Under the pieces are notes generated by a model that was given only the letters and a program-made list of their open reading frames with translations, was not told the origin of the DNA and made no database searches. The translations under genes were made by a program, and so were the position numbers. A DNA stretch of 64,000 nt from Apilactobacillus waqarii (GTDB taxonomy: Bacteria > Bacillota > Bacilli > Lactobacillales > Lactobacillaceae), in NCBI RefSeq assembly GCF_019061205.1, contig NZ_JAHQYH010000005.1:1-64000 (forward strand). The letters are read 5' to 3'. Of this stretch, positions 47,866-58,507 are shown one piece after another (positions within the stretch are counted from its first letter, which is position 1; the number at the start of each line of letters is the position of its first letter).

Positions 47866-50526
47866 ATGGCAAAAGAAACTGAAATGTCTACAAAGTATGA
47901 CCATGACGCCGTTGAATCAGGTCGTTATGAAAAATGGCTAGAACAAGACGTTTTCAAACCAAGTGGTGACAAGAAGGCAAAGCCTTACTCAATCGTTTTA
48001 CCACCACCAAACGTTACAGGTAAGCTTCACTTAGGACATGCATGGGATACAACCCTACAAGACATGTTAATCAGACAAAAGAGAATGTTAGGATACGATA
48101 CTCTATGGGTTCCTGGTATGGACCATGCTGGTATCGCTACTCAAGCTAAGGTTGAAGCCAAACTAAGAGACCAAGGCGTTTCTCGTTACGACTTAGGTCG
48201 TGAAAAATTTGTCGACAAAGTTTGGGAATGGAAAGATGAATATGCAGCAACTATCAAGAAACAATGGGCTAAGATGGGACTTTCACTTGATTACTCACGT
48301 GAACGTTTCACTTTAGACGATGGTTTATCAGAAGCTGTTCGTAAAGTCTTTGTTGATTTATACAACCAAGGTTTGATTTACCGTGGTGAATACATTATCA
48401 ACTGGGATCCACAAGCACAAACTGCTTTATCAGATATCGAAGTTATTCATAAAGATGATAAAGGTGCTTTCTACCACGTTAAGTACCCATTTGTAGACGG
48501 TACTACTTTTGATGGTAAAGATTACATTGAAATTGCCACTACACGTCCTGAAACTATGTTTGGGGATGTTGCTGTAGCTGTTAACCCAAGTGATGAAAGA
48601 TACAAAGACATCGTTGGCAAGAAGATTATGGTTCCTTTAGTACAAAGAGAAATCCCAATCATTGCTGACCAATATGTAGACCCTGAATTTGGTACTGGTA
48701 TGGTTAAGATTACTCCAGCCCATGACCCTAATGACTTCAAGGTTGGTAACAGACATGACTTAAAACGTATTAATACTATGAATGGTGACGCAACTATGAA
48801 CGAAAATGCCGGCAAGTACGTTGGTATGGATCGTTTTGATGCTAGAAAAGCAATGGTTGCTGACTTAGAAGACCAAGGTTACATGCTAAAGATTGACCCA
48901 ATTGTTCACTCAGTTGGTCACTCAGAAAGAACCGGTGTACAAGTTGAATCAAGACTTTCAACACAATGGTTCGTTAAGATGCAACCACTAGCTGACCGCG
49001 CAGTTAAGAACCAATCAACTGATGATAAGGTTAACTTCGTTCCAGAACGTTTTGAAAACACATTCACTCAATGGATGGATAACATCCATGACTGGGTTAT
49101 TTCAAGACAATTATGGTGGGGTCACAGAATTCCAGCATGGTACAACAAGCAAACAGGCGAAATGTACGTTGGAATGGAAGCTCCTAAGGATGCTGAAAAC
49201 TGGGAACAAGATCCAGACGTTCTAGATACTTGGTTCTCATCTGCATTATGGCCATTCTCAACTCTAGGTTGGCCTGATGAAAACTCAGAAGACTTTAAGC
49301 GTTACTTCCCAACTAATACTTTAGTTACTGGTTACGACATCATCTTCTTCTGGGTATCAAGAATGATTTTCCAAAGTCTAACATTTACAGACCGTCGTCC
49401 ATTCAAGGATGTTTTACTTCACGGACTAATGCGTGATGCACAAGGTCGTAAGATGAGTAAATCACTTGGTAATGGTATTGATCCAATGGATGTTATTGAT
49501 AAGTACGGGGTTGACGCATTGCGTTGGTTCTTAGCTACTGGTAACACAGCTGGACAAGACGTTCGTTTCAGTTACGAAAAGATTGAAGCTGCTTGGAACT
49601 TCATTAACAAGTTATGGAACGCTAGTCGTTACGTAATCATGAACCTAGGTGACATGGAAAAACCAGAATTACCTGATTCATCAGAATGGAACCTAGCAGA
49701 CAAGTGGATTCTAAGTAAGTTAAACAGCGTGGTAAATCAAGTTACTGATCACTTTGAAAAGTACAACTTTGGTGAAGCTGGCCGTGCATTATACGACTTC
49801 ATTTGGAACGACTTCTGTGACTGGTACATTGAAATGAGTAAAGAAACTCTAACTGGTGACGATGAAAAGGCTAAGAATAACACTAGAAACATCCTAGCTT
49901 ACACACTAGACAAGATTTTGAAACTAATGCACCCAATGATGCCATTTGTTACCGAAAAGATTTGGTTAACAATGCCTCATGAAGGTGAATCAATCGTGGT
50001 TGCTCCATACCCAGTTAACCATGACGAATTCAAGGATGCTAAGGCAGAAAAAGACATGGCTGCATTAATCGAATTGATAAAGGTTGTTAGAAATATCAGA
50101 TCACAAGCTAATGCTCCAATGTCATCATCAATCGACCTATTGGTTAAGACTGACAATGACGACTTGAAGAACATCTTTGAAGAAAACAAGCATTACATCG
50201 ATCGTTTCTGTCATCCAAAGGAATTATCAATTGGTTCAGATGTTGTAGCTCCTAAGTTAGCTATGACTGGAATCATGACTGATGCTGAAATTAGTATTCC
50301 TTTAGCCGAACTAGTTGATTTAGATGAAGAAATCGCTAGAATCGAAAAGGAAATCGAAAACTACACATTTGAGGTACAACGTGCCGAAAAGAAACTTGCT
50401 AACAAGAAGTTCGTTGACAATGCTCCAGAACAAGTTGTTAACGCTGAAAAAGAAAAGCAAGCTGATAACCAATCTAAGTTAGATGCTGCAAAGCAACGAC
50501 TAGAAGAAATTAAGAGTCAAAAGTAA
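47866..50526 (+). CDS. valS: Valyl-tRNA synthetase
   Basis: This 886-residue class I synthetase has HLGH (55-58), KMSKS near 529, the CP1 editing domain between them and a C-terminal coiled coil (from about 820). It charges tRNA-Val and edits mischarged Thr. ATG 47866 follows GGAGGG; an upstream in-frame start lies inside the T-box terminator and is rejected. It is followed by an apparent terminator and folC. Confidence 0.97.
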   Translation: MAKETEMSTKYDHDAVESGRYEKWLEQDVFKPSGDKKAKPYSIVLPPPNVTGKLHLGHAWDTTLQDMLIRQKRMLGYDTLWVPGMDHAGIATQAKVEAKLRDQGVSRYDLGREKFVDKVWEWKDEYAATIKKQWAKMGLSLDYSRERFTLDDGLSEAVRKVFVDLYNQGLIYRGEYIINWDPQAQTALSDIEVIHKDDKGAFYHVKYPFVDGTTFDGKDYIEIATTRPETMFGDVAVAVNPSDERYKDIVGKKIMVPLVQREIPIIADQYVDPEFGTGMVKITPAHDPNDFKVGNRHDLKRINTMNGDATMNENAGKYVGMDRFDARKAMVADLEDQGYMLKIDPIVHSVGHSERTGVQVESRLSTQWFVKMQPLADRAVKNQSTDDKVNFVPERFENTFTQWMDNIHDWVISRQLWWGHRIPAWYNKQTGEMYVGMEAPKDAENWEQDPDVLDTWFSSALWPFSTLGWPDENSEDFKRYFPTNTLVTGYDIIFFWVSRMIFQSLTFTDRRPFKDVLLHGLMRDAQGRKMSKSLGNGIDPMDVIDKYGVDALRWFLATGNTAGQDVRFSYEKIEAAWNFINKLWNASRYVIMNLGDMEKPELPDSSEWNLADKWILSKLNSVVNQVTDHFEKYNFGEAGRALYDFIWNDFCDWYIEMSKETLTGDDEKAKNNTRNILAYTLDKILKLMHPMMPFVTEKIWLTMPHEGESIVVAPYPVNHDEFKDAKAEKDMAALIELIKVVRNIRSQANAPMSSSIDLLVKTDNDDLKNIFEENKHYIDRFCHPKELSIGSDVVAPKLAMTGIMTDAEISIPLAELVDLDEEIARIEKEIENYTFEVQRAEKKLANKKFVDNAPEQVVNAEKEKQADNQSKLDAAKQRLEEIKSQK

Positions 50527-50540
50527 TTTAGATTAATTAA

Positions 50541-50573
50541 AGAGTCGGGCGATATTGGCCCGGCTCTTTTTTG
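50541..50573 (+). terminator. Hairpin between valS and folC
   Basis: AGAGTCGGGC and GCCCGGCTCT pair around GATATTG (50541-50567), followed by T6. The folC ribosome-binding site follows directly, so folC expression may need readthrough. Confidence 0.75.
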
Positions 50574-50587
50574 AAGGGATGACAAAG

Positions 50588-51898
50588 ATGGATTATGAAA
50601 CAGCACTTAGCTTTATCCATGGTAGATATAAGTTCAAAAAGCATCCAAGCTTAGACATTATCAAGGACCTTTTGAATCGTTTAGGTAACCCACAAAAAGA
50701 CATCAATGCTATTCATGTCGCTGGAACCAACGGAAAGGGGTCTACGGTAGCCTACCTTAGAAATATCTTTCAAGCAGACCATAAAACTGTTGGAACGTTC
50801 ACGTCACCATTTTTAATTAAGTTCAACGAACGCATTAGTGTGGATGGCAATCCGATCTCAGATGATGATTTAATTGAGTTGGTAGAAAAAATCAAACCAA
50901 TTGCTGAAGAAATGGATGAGACAATATTGGGCGGTGGTCCAACTGAGTTTGAAATTATCACTGCTATGATGTTTTTATACTTTGCCAAGCATCCAGTCGA
51001 TGTTGTGATTGTCGAAGTCGGAATTGGCGGTATTTTAGACTCTACCAACGTGTTTGAACCTACTGTCTCAGTGATTACAACGATTGGGATGGATCACATG
51101 AAGCTGTTAGGTGATACGATTCCAAAGATTGCTAGTCAAAAAGCGGGAATTATTAAAGAAAACAGTCCAGTCGTAATTGGTAAGGTCGATGACGACGCGA
51201 TGGAAGTTTTCAAAAATAAGGCGGCAGAACTCGATGCACGGCTATATGCTTACGGTAGTGAATTTAATACTTCTAAGCAAGTCATGAACAACAACTGGCA
51301 ACAATCATTTGATTATGAAGATGATGACAATTTGGTTCGAAACATCAAGACCAGCTTGCTAGGTTTTTACCAACCACACAATGCAGCATGTGCGATTAAG
51401 GCATATGTTTTGCATCAACAAGATAAGTGTAAAGAAGTAAATAGTTCAGCAATCATAAGTGGAATTGCTAAGACAACCTGGCCAGGTCGTTTTGAAAGAG
51501 TTAATGACCAACCACTAGTTGTCCTAGATGGTGCCCACAATATCGATGCCGTTAACGAAATCAAGAAGTTATTAACTAGTGATTTTGCATCAAACGAGAT
51601 TTATATCATTATCGGTATCCTATCCGATAAAGATTACATGGATATGTTGAATATTTTAGGTAGTATCAAGAATGTTCATTTAGTATTAACTAGGTTTGAG
51701 GCATACGGTTCAAGACAAAGTGTCGATGTAGATCAGATAAGTGGTCAGATTAATGCCAGAAATCCGGTGTCTGTTATCGATGATTGGAAGCAAGCAATTG
51801 CTCAAACTGCTGGTGAAATGTCAGAAGATGACATGATTTTAATCACTGGATCGCTATATTTCATCTCAGATGTGCGAAAATTATTCAAATTAGAATAA
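50588..51898 (+). CDS. folC: Folylpolyglutamate/dihydrofolate synthase
   Basis: The 436-residue Mur ligase-like enzyme has ATP-binding GTNGKGS and the conserved DGAHN motif. It adds glutamate to folates (and possibly to dihydropteroate). ATG 50588 has GAAGGGA at 8-bp spacing. In lactobacilli the pair valS-folC before mreB is standard. No other folate genes are present here. Confidence 0.93.
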   Translation: MDYETALSFIHGRYKFKKHPSLDIIKDLLNRLGNPQKDINAIHVAGTNGKGSTVAYLRNIFQADHKTVGTFTSPFLIKFNERISVDGNPISDDDLIELVEKIKPIAEEMDETILGGGPTEFEIITAMMFLYFAKHPVDVVIVEVGIGGILDSTNVFEPTVSVITTIGMDHMKLLGDTIPKIASQKAGIIKENSPVVIGKVDDDAMEVFKNKAAELDARLYAYGSEFNTSKQVMNNNWQQSFDYEDDDNLVRNIKTSLLGFYQPHNAACAIKAYVLHQQDKCKEVNSSAIISGIAKTTWPGRFERVNDQPLVVLDGAHNIDAVNEIKKLLTSDFASNEIYIIIGILSDKDYMDMLNILGSIKNVHLVLTRFEAYGSRQSVDVDQISGQINARNPVSVIDDWKQAIAQTAGEMSEDDMILITGSLYFISDVRKLFKLE

Positions 51899-52064
51899 AA
51901 AATTGTTAAATTTTAAATTCTTTAATGATAAATGTTGCAAAATCGTATACACTAGAGAGTGTTATTAAAAATTAAAAAATAACTATGGTATACTGAGGAA
52001 GTATGCAAAATAAGGTGAAATTAAAAATAGCCAGCCAAATGTAATTATGAAGGGATGAAAAACT

Positions 52065-53069
52065 GTGTTTGGATTTGGAACTAAAAATATTGGAATTGAT
52101 TTAGGAACTGCCAACACAATTGTTTACGTTGATGGTAAAGAAATTGTGTTAAGAGAACCTTCAGTTGTTGCTAAGAATACAAAAACTGGGGAAATCGTTG
52201 CAGTTGGACAAGAAGCAAGAGATATGATTGGTCGTACTCCTGCTAGTATTTCTGCAATTAGACCTATGAAAGATGGGGTAATTGCAGATTACGAAACTAC
52301 TGTTACAATGCTAAAATACTACATTAACAAGACTGTAGGACATGCTTCAGGTAAGCCTTACGTTATGGTCTGTGTACCAAGTGGTATTACTGCTGTTGAA
52401 AAGAGAGCCGTAATCGATGCAACTCGTGTTGCTGGTGCTAAGGATGCTTATGTAATCGAAGAACCTTTTGCAGCTGCCATTGGTGCTGGCCTACCAATCA
52501 TGGACCCAACTGGTAGCATGGTTGTTGATATTGGTGGTGGTACTACTGATGTTGCTACTATCTCCTTAGGTGGTATCGTATCAAGTAGATCACTTCGTGT
52601 AGCCGGTGATCGTCTAAACGACGCCATTGCGGCTTACATCAGAAAGAAGTACAACCTACTAATCGGTGAAAGAACTGCTGAAAAGCTAAAATGGGATATC
52701 GGTTCAGCTTCAATTGAAGGTGCTAAAGATATCGAAAACGTTACTATTCGTGGTAGATACCTACTAACTGGTTTACCAAAGAGTGTGGAAATTACTGCTG
52801 AAGACGTAGCAAACGCTATTTCAGAACCAATTCAAGAAATCATTGGAACTGTTAAGGAAACCCTTGAAGAAACATCTCCAGAAATCTCTGCCGATGTTAT
52901 CGATCATGGTATTGTCTTAACTGGTGGTGGTGCTTTATTGAAGAACTTACCACAAGTTATTTCAGAAGCTACTAAGGTTCCAGTTTCAATCGCTAAGAAC
53001 CCGCTAGATTGTGTTGCAATCGGAACTGGTGAATCATTAAAGAGCATTGATATTATGAAGAGAAAATAG
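52065..53069 (+). CDS. mreB: Rod shape-determining protein MreB
   Basis: This 334-residue actin-like protein has [15 protein letters not shown], the [16 protein letters not shown] phosphate-2 loop and [11 protein letters not shown]. It is first in mreBCD and sets lateral wall synthesis. GTG 52065 has AAGGGATG upstream. A TATACT box at about 51989 fits a promoter in the 166-bp gap before it. A second MreB-family gene (mbl) lies at 28148. Confidence 0.95.
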   Translation: MFGFGTKNIGIDLGTANTIVYVDGKEIVLREPSVVAKNTKTGEIVAVGQEARDMIGRTPASISAIRPMKDGVIADYETTVTMLKYYINKTVGHASGKPYVMVCVPSGITAVEKRAVIDATRVAGAKDAYVIEEPFAAAIGAGLPIMDPTGSMVVDIGGGTTDVATISLGGIVSSRSLRVAGDRLNDAIAAYIRKKYNLLIGERTAEKLKWDIGSASIEGAKDIENVTIRGRYLLTGLPKSVEITAEDVANAISEPIQEIIGTVKETLEETSPEISADVIDHGIVLTGGGALLKNLPQVISEATKVPVSIAKNPLDCVAIGTGESLKSIDIMKRK

Positions 53070-53072
53070 ATT

Positions 53073-53106
53073 AAATAAGCGGGGAGGTTATCTTCCCGCT
53101 TATTTA
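53073..53106 (+). terminator. Hairpin between mreB and mreC
   Basis: AATAAGCGGGGAG and CTTCCCGCTTATT pair (about 53074-53104) with only a weak T tail, so partial attenuation rather than full termination is likely. Confidence 0.5.
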
Positions 53107-53126
53107 CTAGTTCGGAGGATTGAAAA

Positions 53127-53978
53127 ATGCGTAAGTTTTTCTCCAATCGAAAGTGGTTAACCGCCATTTTGATTTTTATTATTTGTTTAGGTTTCATTTC
53201 CGTTTCTGTTTCAACCAGAAATAACAAATCAATGCCACCATTTATCCAACGTTTTGGAAATGACGTGGTTGGAATTGCTAGCTGGACTGTTGCTGTTCCA
53301 GCAAACTCAGTTAGACATGCCGGTGAAACTGTAAACAATCTAATTAACACATACAAAGAAAATCAAAAGCTAAAAGCACAAGTAGAAACAATTACAGCAA
53401 CCAAGGTTAGAGACCAAGCTATTCAAAGTGAAAATGATCAACTAAAACGTGAACTTAACATTAAAAGTGGTTTGGCTGATTATAATCCAATTGTTGCTGA
53501 AGCTTTAGTTAGAACTCCATCAGCATGGAACGACCAATTTGTTATTAACAAAGGTTCATCTGCTGGGGTTAAGAAGAACATGTCCGTTCTTGGCGCTAAG
53601 GGATTAATTGGACGTGTCATTGAAGTCAATAACAGTAACAGTAAAGTAGAATTAATTTCCAATACTGTTGATTCTGACAACAAATTCCCAGTTGAAGCTA
53701 CCAATTCAAAAGGTGAAACTGTTAACGGAATTATTAACGGTTATGACAGAAAGACTGGTCAATTAATCGTTGGTCATTTAAATACCAAGGTTAAGATTAA
53801 GGTAAATGATAAAGTATCTACAAATGGTCTTGGTGGAATTACACCAAAGGGTATTTACGTAGGTAAAGTTGCAAAGGTAACAACTGATGATTACGGAACT
53901 GCTACTAAGTTGTACATTCAAACTCCAGCAAACATGAATGATTTAGAAGTTGTTACAGTTGTAGATAAAACATCATAG
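53127..53978 (+). CDS. mreC: Rod shape-determining protein MreC
   Basis: This 283-residue bitopic protein has a transmembrane helix at about 9-28, an extracytoplasmic coiled coil (about 75-105) and the beta-barrel MreC domain (VARTPSAWNDQF in form of EALVRTPSAWNDQFVINKG). It links MreB to periplasmic-side PBPs. GGAGG precedes ATG 53127; it overlaps nothing and mreD follows. Confidence 0.94.
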   Translation: MRKFFSNRKWLTAILIFIICLGFISVSVSTRNNKSMPPFIQRFGNDVVGIASWTVAVPANSVRHAGETVNNLINTYKENQKLKAQVETITATKVRDQAIQSENDQLKRELNIKSGLADYNPIVAEALVRTPSAWNDQFVINKGSSAGVKKNMSVLGAKGLIGRVIEVNNSNSKVELISNTVDSDNKFPVEATNSKGETVNGIINGYDRKTGQLIVGHLNTKVKIKVNDKVSTNGLGGITPKGIYVGKVAKVTTDDYGTATKLYIQTPANMNDLEVVTVVDKTS

Positions 53979-53989
53979 GGGTGATTAGG

Positions 53990-54508
53990 ATGAGAGAACA
54001 CCAACCAATTAGATATGTTTTCATAATTGGATTGTTCATTTCTTTGTTCTTGGATGGATCAATTTCATTAATTTTTAGTCACCTTCTATATGGAAAATAT
54101 ATACTAGTCCCAAGCATTACATTTGCATGGTTATTCTTTGGTATGTACTTCATTAATCGAACAAACGAACACGTTGAAATATGGGCAGCCATTGCCGGAT
54201 TATTGTTTGATTTGTTCTATACCGGTATATTAGGGGTGTACGTAATTGTCTTTCCACTTGCAATCATCATCGGTAGAAAGCTATATCGTTTCTTACCAAT
54301 GAACATTGTGACCGGATTATTTTCATTTGCGTTTAACATTGCACTAATCAATGTTTTAGCTTATGGATTAAATCGTTTAATGAATGCTACTAACATGGCA
54401 GCTGGGTACTTTTTAATTCATGCAGTGATTCCAACTGTATTGTTTAACTCAGTGTTATTCTTAATTTTGTACGTGCCAATCGGGGTATTATTTGATCGAA
54501 TTGAGTAG
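53990..54508 (+). CDS. mreD: Rod shape-determining protein MreD
   Basis: The 172-residue membrane protein has five or six helices and the MreD-family FDLFYTGILGVYVIVFPL region. It partners MreC in the elongasome. ATG 53990 is chosen over GTG 53981 because AGGGGTG is the ribosome-binding site. Confidence 0.9.
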   Translation: MREHQPIRYVFIIGLFISLFLDGSISLIFSHLLYGKYILVPSITFAWLFFGMYFINRTNEHVEIWAAIAGLLFDLFYTGILGVYVIVFPLAIIIGRKLYRFLPMNIVTGLFSFAFNIALINVLAYGLNRLMNATNMAAGYFLIHAVIPTVLFNSVLFLILYVPIGVLFDRIE

Positions 54509-54541
54509 AGTAATAAAAGAGATAAGAGGGAGTATCTATAA

Positions 54542-55213
54542 ATGCAATCTGTAGTACTTAAAGGAACCAAAGATGGATATGAGTTAATCCTAAAAGAAAC
54601 AGCTAGTGTGAGAGAAATCCTAGTTGATTTGAAACAACTACTAGAAGGCCTTGGCGAAGAAAGTGAAAAAGGCAAAGACCAATTACATTTGAATGTTCAG
54701 ATGGGTAACAGATTGATGTCAGAAGAAGATAAAAATGATATCATTAAGTTAGTTGATGACTACGAAAATCTAGTTATCGATAACTTTTTATCCAACGTTA
54801 TTACCAAGGAAGAATCTGCTAAAATCATGGCACAAAACAATGTTGAAGTGATGAGCAGAGTGATTAGAAACGGTCAAGAAGTAAACGTCGATGGTGATGT
54901 TTTATTCTTTGGTAAGATTCATGAAGGTGGAAAGTTAATTGCCACTGGTAATGTGTTTAATATGGGAGTTATCGAAGGAATTGTTCAAGCAGGTTTTCCT
55001 GATGACGAAAGTAAGTTAATCATCGGTAATTTACATACAGCACAACAAGTTCGTGTAGGAGAACAATACGATATTGTAGCAGATCGTCCGATTGAGGATT
55101 CTGAAAAAACAGTAGTATATGTAAACGACCTACACGTGCTAAGTTATGGTAAAATAAAGAATCTAAAAGAGATTAATCCAAAGTTCTTTAATCGAATTGG
55201 AGGTATTGAATAA
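54542..55213 (+). CDS. minC: Septum site-determining protein MinC
   Basis: The 223-residue FtsZ inhibitor has an N-terminal MinC_N domain and the C-terminal beta-helix domain (SRVIRNGQEVNVDGDVLFFGKIHEGG, ATGNVFNMGVIEGIVQAG). It acts with MinD to block polar division. The stop overlaps the minD start (ATAATG), implying coupling. Confidence 0.93.
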   Translation: MQSVVLKGTKDGYELILKETASVREILVDLKQLLEGLGEESEKGKDQLHLNVQMGNRLMSEEDKNDIIKLVDDYENLVIDNFLSNVITKEESAKIMAQNNVEVMSRVIRNGQEVNVDGDVLFFGKIHEGGKLIATGNVFNMGVIEGIVQAGFPDDESKLIIGNLHTAQQVRVGEQYDIVADRPIEDSEKTVVYVNDLHVLSYGKIKNLKEINPKFFNRIGGIE

Positions 55214-56016
55214 TGGGAAAAGCCATTGTAATTACATCAGGTAAAGGTGGAGTTGGAAAAACAACTTCAAGTGCTAATATTGGAATTGCGTTAGCAATGA
55301 TGGGAAAAAGAGTTTGTTTGATTGACTTAGATATTGGTCTAAGAAACCTAGATGTTGTTATGGGTCTAGATAATCGTGTTATGTACGATATCGTAGATGT
55401 TGCAACTGGTAGAGTAAAGCTAGTTCAAGCAATGGTGAAAGATAAGCGTTTCGATGACTTATTATATCTATTACCTGCAGCCCAAAATACTGATAAGACA
55501 GCTCTAAACGAAGAACAAGTAAAGAGCATTGTTGATGAATTAAAACCAGATTTTGACTACGTCTTTATTGACTGTCCAGCCGGAATCGAACAAGGTTTCA
55601 TTAACGCCGTTTCTGGTGCCGATGGTGCAATCGTTGTTACCACTCCAGAAATTTCAGCAGTTCGTGATGCCGATCGAGTAATTGGTTTATTAGAACAACA
55701 TCCACTTCAAGAAACACCAAAATTAATCATTAATCGTATCAGAAAATCATTGATGCAAGATGACAACTACATGGATGTTGATGAAATCACCACCCATTTA
55801 GGAATTGATTTATTAGGTATCATCTTAGATGATGACAAGGTTATTAGTACTTCAAATAACGGTGAATCAATTGTTATGAACCCTGACAACCCAACAGCCC
55901 AAGGTTACAGAAACGTAGCTAGAAGACTTGAAGGTGAAACAGTTCCATTGATGAAGATTGATGTCAAAAAGGAAAGTGCATGGGATAAGTTTAAGCATTT
56001 ATTTAAACGTAACTAA
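55213..56016 (+). CDS. minD: Septum site-determining protein MinD
   Basis: The 267-residue ParA/MinD ATPase has the deviant Walker A SGKGGVGKTTSSAN (10-20) with the signature lysine, and a C-terminal amphipathic membrane-targeting helix (KESAWDKFKHLFKRN). It recruits MinC to the membrane. No minE was found; DivIVA-type proteins position it in Firmicutes. It is the last gene of mreBCD-minCD. Confidence 0.96.
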   Translation: MGKAIVITSGKGGVGKTTSSANIGIALAMMGKRVCLIDLDIGLRNLDVVMGLDNRVMYDIVDVATGRVKLVQAMVKDKRFDDLLYLLPAAQNTDKTALNEEQVKSIVDELKPDFDYVFIDCPAGIEQGFINAVSGADGAIVVTTPEISAVRDADRVIGLLEQHPLQETPKLIINRIRKSLMQDDNYMDVDEITTHLGIDLLGIILDDDKVISTSNNGESIVMNPDNPTAQGYRNVARRLEGETVPLMKIDVKKESAWDKFKHLFKRN

Positions 56017-56025
56017 ACTTTGTTA

Positions 56026-56054
56026 TTGACTTACGATTGAAATTAAGTTATTTT
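56026..56054 (+). promoter_or_regulatory. Promoter of the His T-box/transporter unit
   Basis: TTGACT (56026-56031), 17-bp spacer, TATTTT (56049-56054), just before the T-box leader. Confidence 0.55.
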
Positions 56055-56055
56055 A

Positions 56056-56318
56056 TTAATTATTAAAAGACTTTGAGCAGAAATGCATTTGTATGTAATT
56101 CACAGAGATCCTAGTAACAGGTGAAAGCTAGGTAATTACTGCAGGTGTTCACATCTGTGAGTTGTTATTCTGAACGTAATTAGGAATAAACCGGTGCAGC
56201 CGTTATCTGCGAGTCAATAGACTCACTGAGCTATTTTGCGCGAGCAGAATAGGAAATTAGGTGGCACCACGTTTTCAACGTCCTTTTAGCATATTGCTAA
56301 AAGGACGTTTTTTTTATC
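56056..56318 (+). ncRNA. T-box riboswitch, probably histidine specific
   Basis: The base of stem I is CACAGA/TCTGTG. The helix above pairs CCT-AGTAA with TTACT-GC-AGG. Between this helix and the basal stem lies TGTT-CAC-A, so the specifier codon is CAC (His), in the same register as in the Met and Val leaders of this window. The antiterminator box AGGTGGCACCACG starts near 56261. The terminator stem ACGTCCTTTTAGC...GCTAAAAGGACGT with T7 ends near 56318. Confidence 0.88.
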
Positions 56319-56334
56319 AAAGGAGGAATAATTA

Positions 56335-56973
56335 ATGCAATATATTTTAGAAATATTACCTTCACTATTTTCTGGGGTAGTAACCACATTAGAGATTTTC
56401 GCATTAACAATCGTTTTATCAATCCCATTAGGAATCTTAGTCTCCTTAGCATTAACCGGAAAAAATATTATCAAAGCAATCTTTGAATTTTATGTCTGGA
56501 TCATGCGTGGGACACCGCTATTATTACAATTGATTTTTATCTTCTATGGTTTACCAATTATCGGAATTGTGTTCCCAAGATTTGAAGCAGCTGTAATCGC
56601 CTTTGTTTTAAACTATGCAGCTTACTTTGCTGAAATCTTTAGAGGTGGTTTCCAATCCATTCCAAAGAACCAATTCGAAAGTGCTAAAATGCTACGATTA
56701 ACTCGTTGGCAAACTCTTCGTAAGATTGTCATTCCACAAGTTTTCAAAATTGTGTTACCTTCAATCGGAAACGAAGTAATTAACTTAGTTAAGGATTCAT
56801 CATTAGTGTACGTAATTGGTATTGGTGACTTATTACAAGCCGGAAATATTGCAACAGCACGTGACGTTACATTGGTTCCATTAATTCTAGTTGCTGTATT
56901 CTACTTGGTACTAACAGCGGTATTAACATTGGTACTAAGAAAAATCGAACAACGTTTTGATTACTGGAGATAG
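56335..56973 (+). CDS. Amino-acid ABC transporter permease (probable histidine)
   Basis: The 212-residue HisM/GlnP-type permease has five helices and the EAA loop with GGFQSIPKNQFESAKMLRLTRWQTLRKIVIPQ. It belongs to the polar amino-acid uptake family. The His T-box upstream suggests histidine as substrate (the hisXYZ type known in Lactobacillales). AAGGAGG precedes ATG 56335. First gene of permease-ATPase-binding protein. Confidence 0.9.
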   Translation: MQYILEILPSLFSGVVTTLEIFALTIVLSIPLGILVSLALTGKNIIKAIFEFYVWIMRGTPLLLQLIFIFYGLPIIGIVFPRFEAAVIAFVLNYAAYFAEIFRGGFQSIPKNQFESAKMLRLTRWQTLRKIVIPQVFKIVLPSIGNEVINLVKDSSLVYVIGIGDLLQAGNIATARDVTLVPLILVAVFYLVLTAVLTLVLRKIEQRFDYWR

Positions 56974-56984
56974 GAGGGATTAAC

Positions 56985-57623
56985 ATGTTTCAAGTAAAAA
57001 GTTTAAATAAGAGTTTTCAAGGTAAAACCATTATCAAGGACATGAACCTAGATGTTGATGATAACGAAATCCTAAGTATTGTTGGTCCTTCCGGTGCTGG
57101 TAAGACAACACTATTAAGATGTATCACCGGTTTAGAAAAAGCTGATTCAGGTAAGTTCTTCTTAGATGGCGAAGAAATTGATCCAACTGATGATTCAAAA
57201 TCAGTTATCGGTGTAGTATTCCAAGACTTTGGTTTATTCCCAAACTTGACTGTCATTGAAAACATCATCTTGGCACCACAACTAGTGTTAAAGAAGTCAA
57301 AAGAAGAAGCATTAAAAGAAGCACAAGAATTAATCGACAAGCTAGATTTAACTGGTAAGGAATCACTTTACCCATACCAATTATCTGGTGGACAAAAACA
57401 ACGTGTGGCAATTGTTAGAACCTTGGCAATGCATCCAAAAATTATTTGCTACGATGAACCAACATCTGCTTTGGATCCTAAGTTAAGTGAAGAAGTTGGA
57501 AAGATTATTTTAGATTTAAAGAAGCAAAATATCACACAACTTGTGGTTACCCACGATGTGGCATTCGCAGAACAAGTTGCTGACAAGGTAAAGGAAGTTA
57601 GACCATTTAAAGAGGAGGGGTAG
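56985..57623 (+). CDS. Amino-acid ABC transporter ATP-binding protein
   Basis: This 212-residue ABC ATPase of the GlnQ/HisP group has Walker A GPSGAGKT, signature LSGGQKQR, Walker B IICYDEPTSALD and His in VVTHD. It is somewhat short at the C-terminus (typical 240), ending shortly after the H-loop. GGAGGG precedes ATG 56985; the binding-protein gene follows 3 bp later. Confidence 0.93.
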   Translation: MFQVKSLNKSFQGKTIIKDMNLDVDDNEILSIVGPSGAGKTTLLRCITGLEKADSGKFFLDGEEIDPTDDSKSVIGVVFQDFGLFPNLTVIENIILAPQLVLKKSKEEALKEAQELIDKLDLTGKESLYPYQLSGGQKQRVAIVRTLAMHPKIICYDEPTSALDPKLSEEVGKIILDLKKQNITQLVVTHDVAFAEQVADKVKEVRPFKEEG

Positions 57624-57626
57624 TCC

Positions 57627-58490
57627 ATGAAGACCAAAGTTTTAAAAATGGTTGGAATTATTAGTGTTTGTTTGATGGCAGTGATCATTTTATCTGGTTG
57701 TGAATCTGTTACACAAAAAGCAGATCATGAAGATACATGGAGCCGCATTGAAAAGAACAAGCAAGTTACCATTGGTCTAGATGTTACCTTCGTTCCAATG
57801 GGATATGAAAATAAGAGTGGTAAAATCACCGGTTTCGACGTTGATTTAGCTAACGCTGTGTTCAAACAATACGGTATTAAACCAGTCTTTCAACCTATCG
57901 ATTGGTCAATGAACGTAACCGAGTTGAGAAATACCACCATTGATTTAATTTGGAATGGTTTCTCAATTACCCCTGAACGACAAGCTGTTGTTAACTTCAG
58001 TAAGCCTTACTTGGCAAATGACCAAGAACTAGTTACTTTGAAATCATCTAACATTAATAAATTTAGTGATATGAAGGGTAAGTATTTAGGTGCTCAAAAT
58101 GGTTCAGCTGGTCTAAATGATATTGACGATCAACCAAAATTATTGAAACAATATATTAAAAACCAATCACCAATTCTATATAATTCATTTACTAATGCAT
58201 TTATTGACTTGAATCATGGTAGAATTAGTGGATTGTTAATTGATAGCACATATGCAAACTACTACATTGCACACCAGCCTAACCCTGACATGTACAAGGT
58301 CGTTAGAGGTAAATTCCCACAAGAGCAATTTGGTGTCGGAATTCGTAAAGGTGATAAGACAATGCAAGCTAAGATTAATGCTGCATTCAAGAAGCTAGCA
58401 AAGAATGGTGAATTAGAAAAGATTTGTAAGAAGTGGTTCGGTAAGAACTACAACTCACCATTAATGAAATTAACAAATAATACGAAATAG
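57627..58490 (+). CDS. Amino-acid-binding lipoprotein of the ABC transporter
   Basis: This 287-residue SBP_bac_3 family protein has a lipoprotein signal (ILSGC, Cys25) and conserved FDVDLANAVFKQYG. It captures a polar amino acid, probably histidine given the T-box. AGAGGAGGGG precedes ATG 57627. It is last of the T-box-controlled unit, and the peptidase-like gene begins 17 bp later, so readthrough is possible. Confidence 0.92.
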   Translation: MKTKVLKMVGIISVCLMAVIILSGCESVTQKADHEDTWSRIEKNKQVTIGLDVTFVPMGYENKSGKITGFDVDLANAVFKQYGIKPVFQPIDWSMNVTELRNTTIDLIWNGFSITPERQAVVNFSKPYLANDQELVTLKSSNINKFSDMKGKYLGAQNGSAGLNDIDDQPKLLKQYIKNQSPILYNSFTNAFIDLNHGRISGLLIDSTYANYYIAHQPNPDMYKVVRGKFPQEQFGVGIRKGDKTMQAKINAAFKKLAKNGELEKICKKWFGKNYNSPLMKLTNNTK

Positions 58491-58507
58491 GAACTAGAGG
58501 TGGGGTT

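Noticed and set aside
56056-56318. Phe (TTC) or Ile (ATC) specificity for the third T-box
   Set aside because: With the basal stem and upper stem paired, CAC is the triplet at the same place as ATG and GTA in the other two leaders; TTC and ATC would fall out of register.
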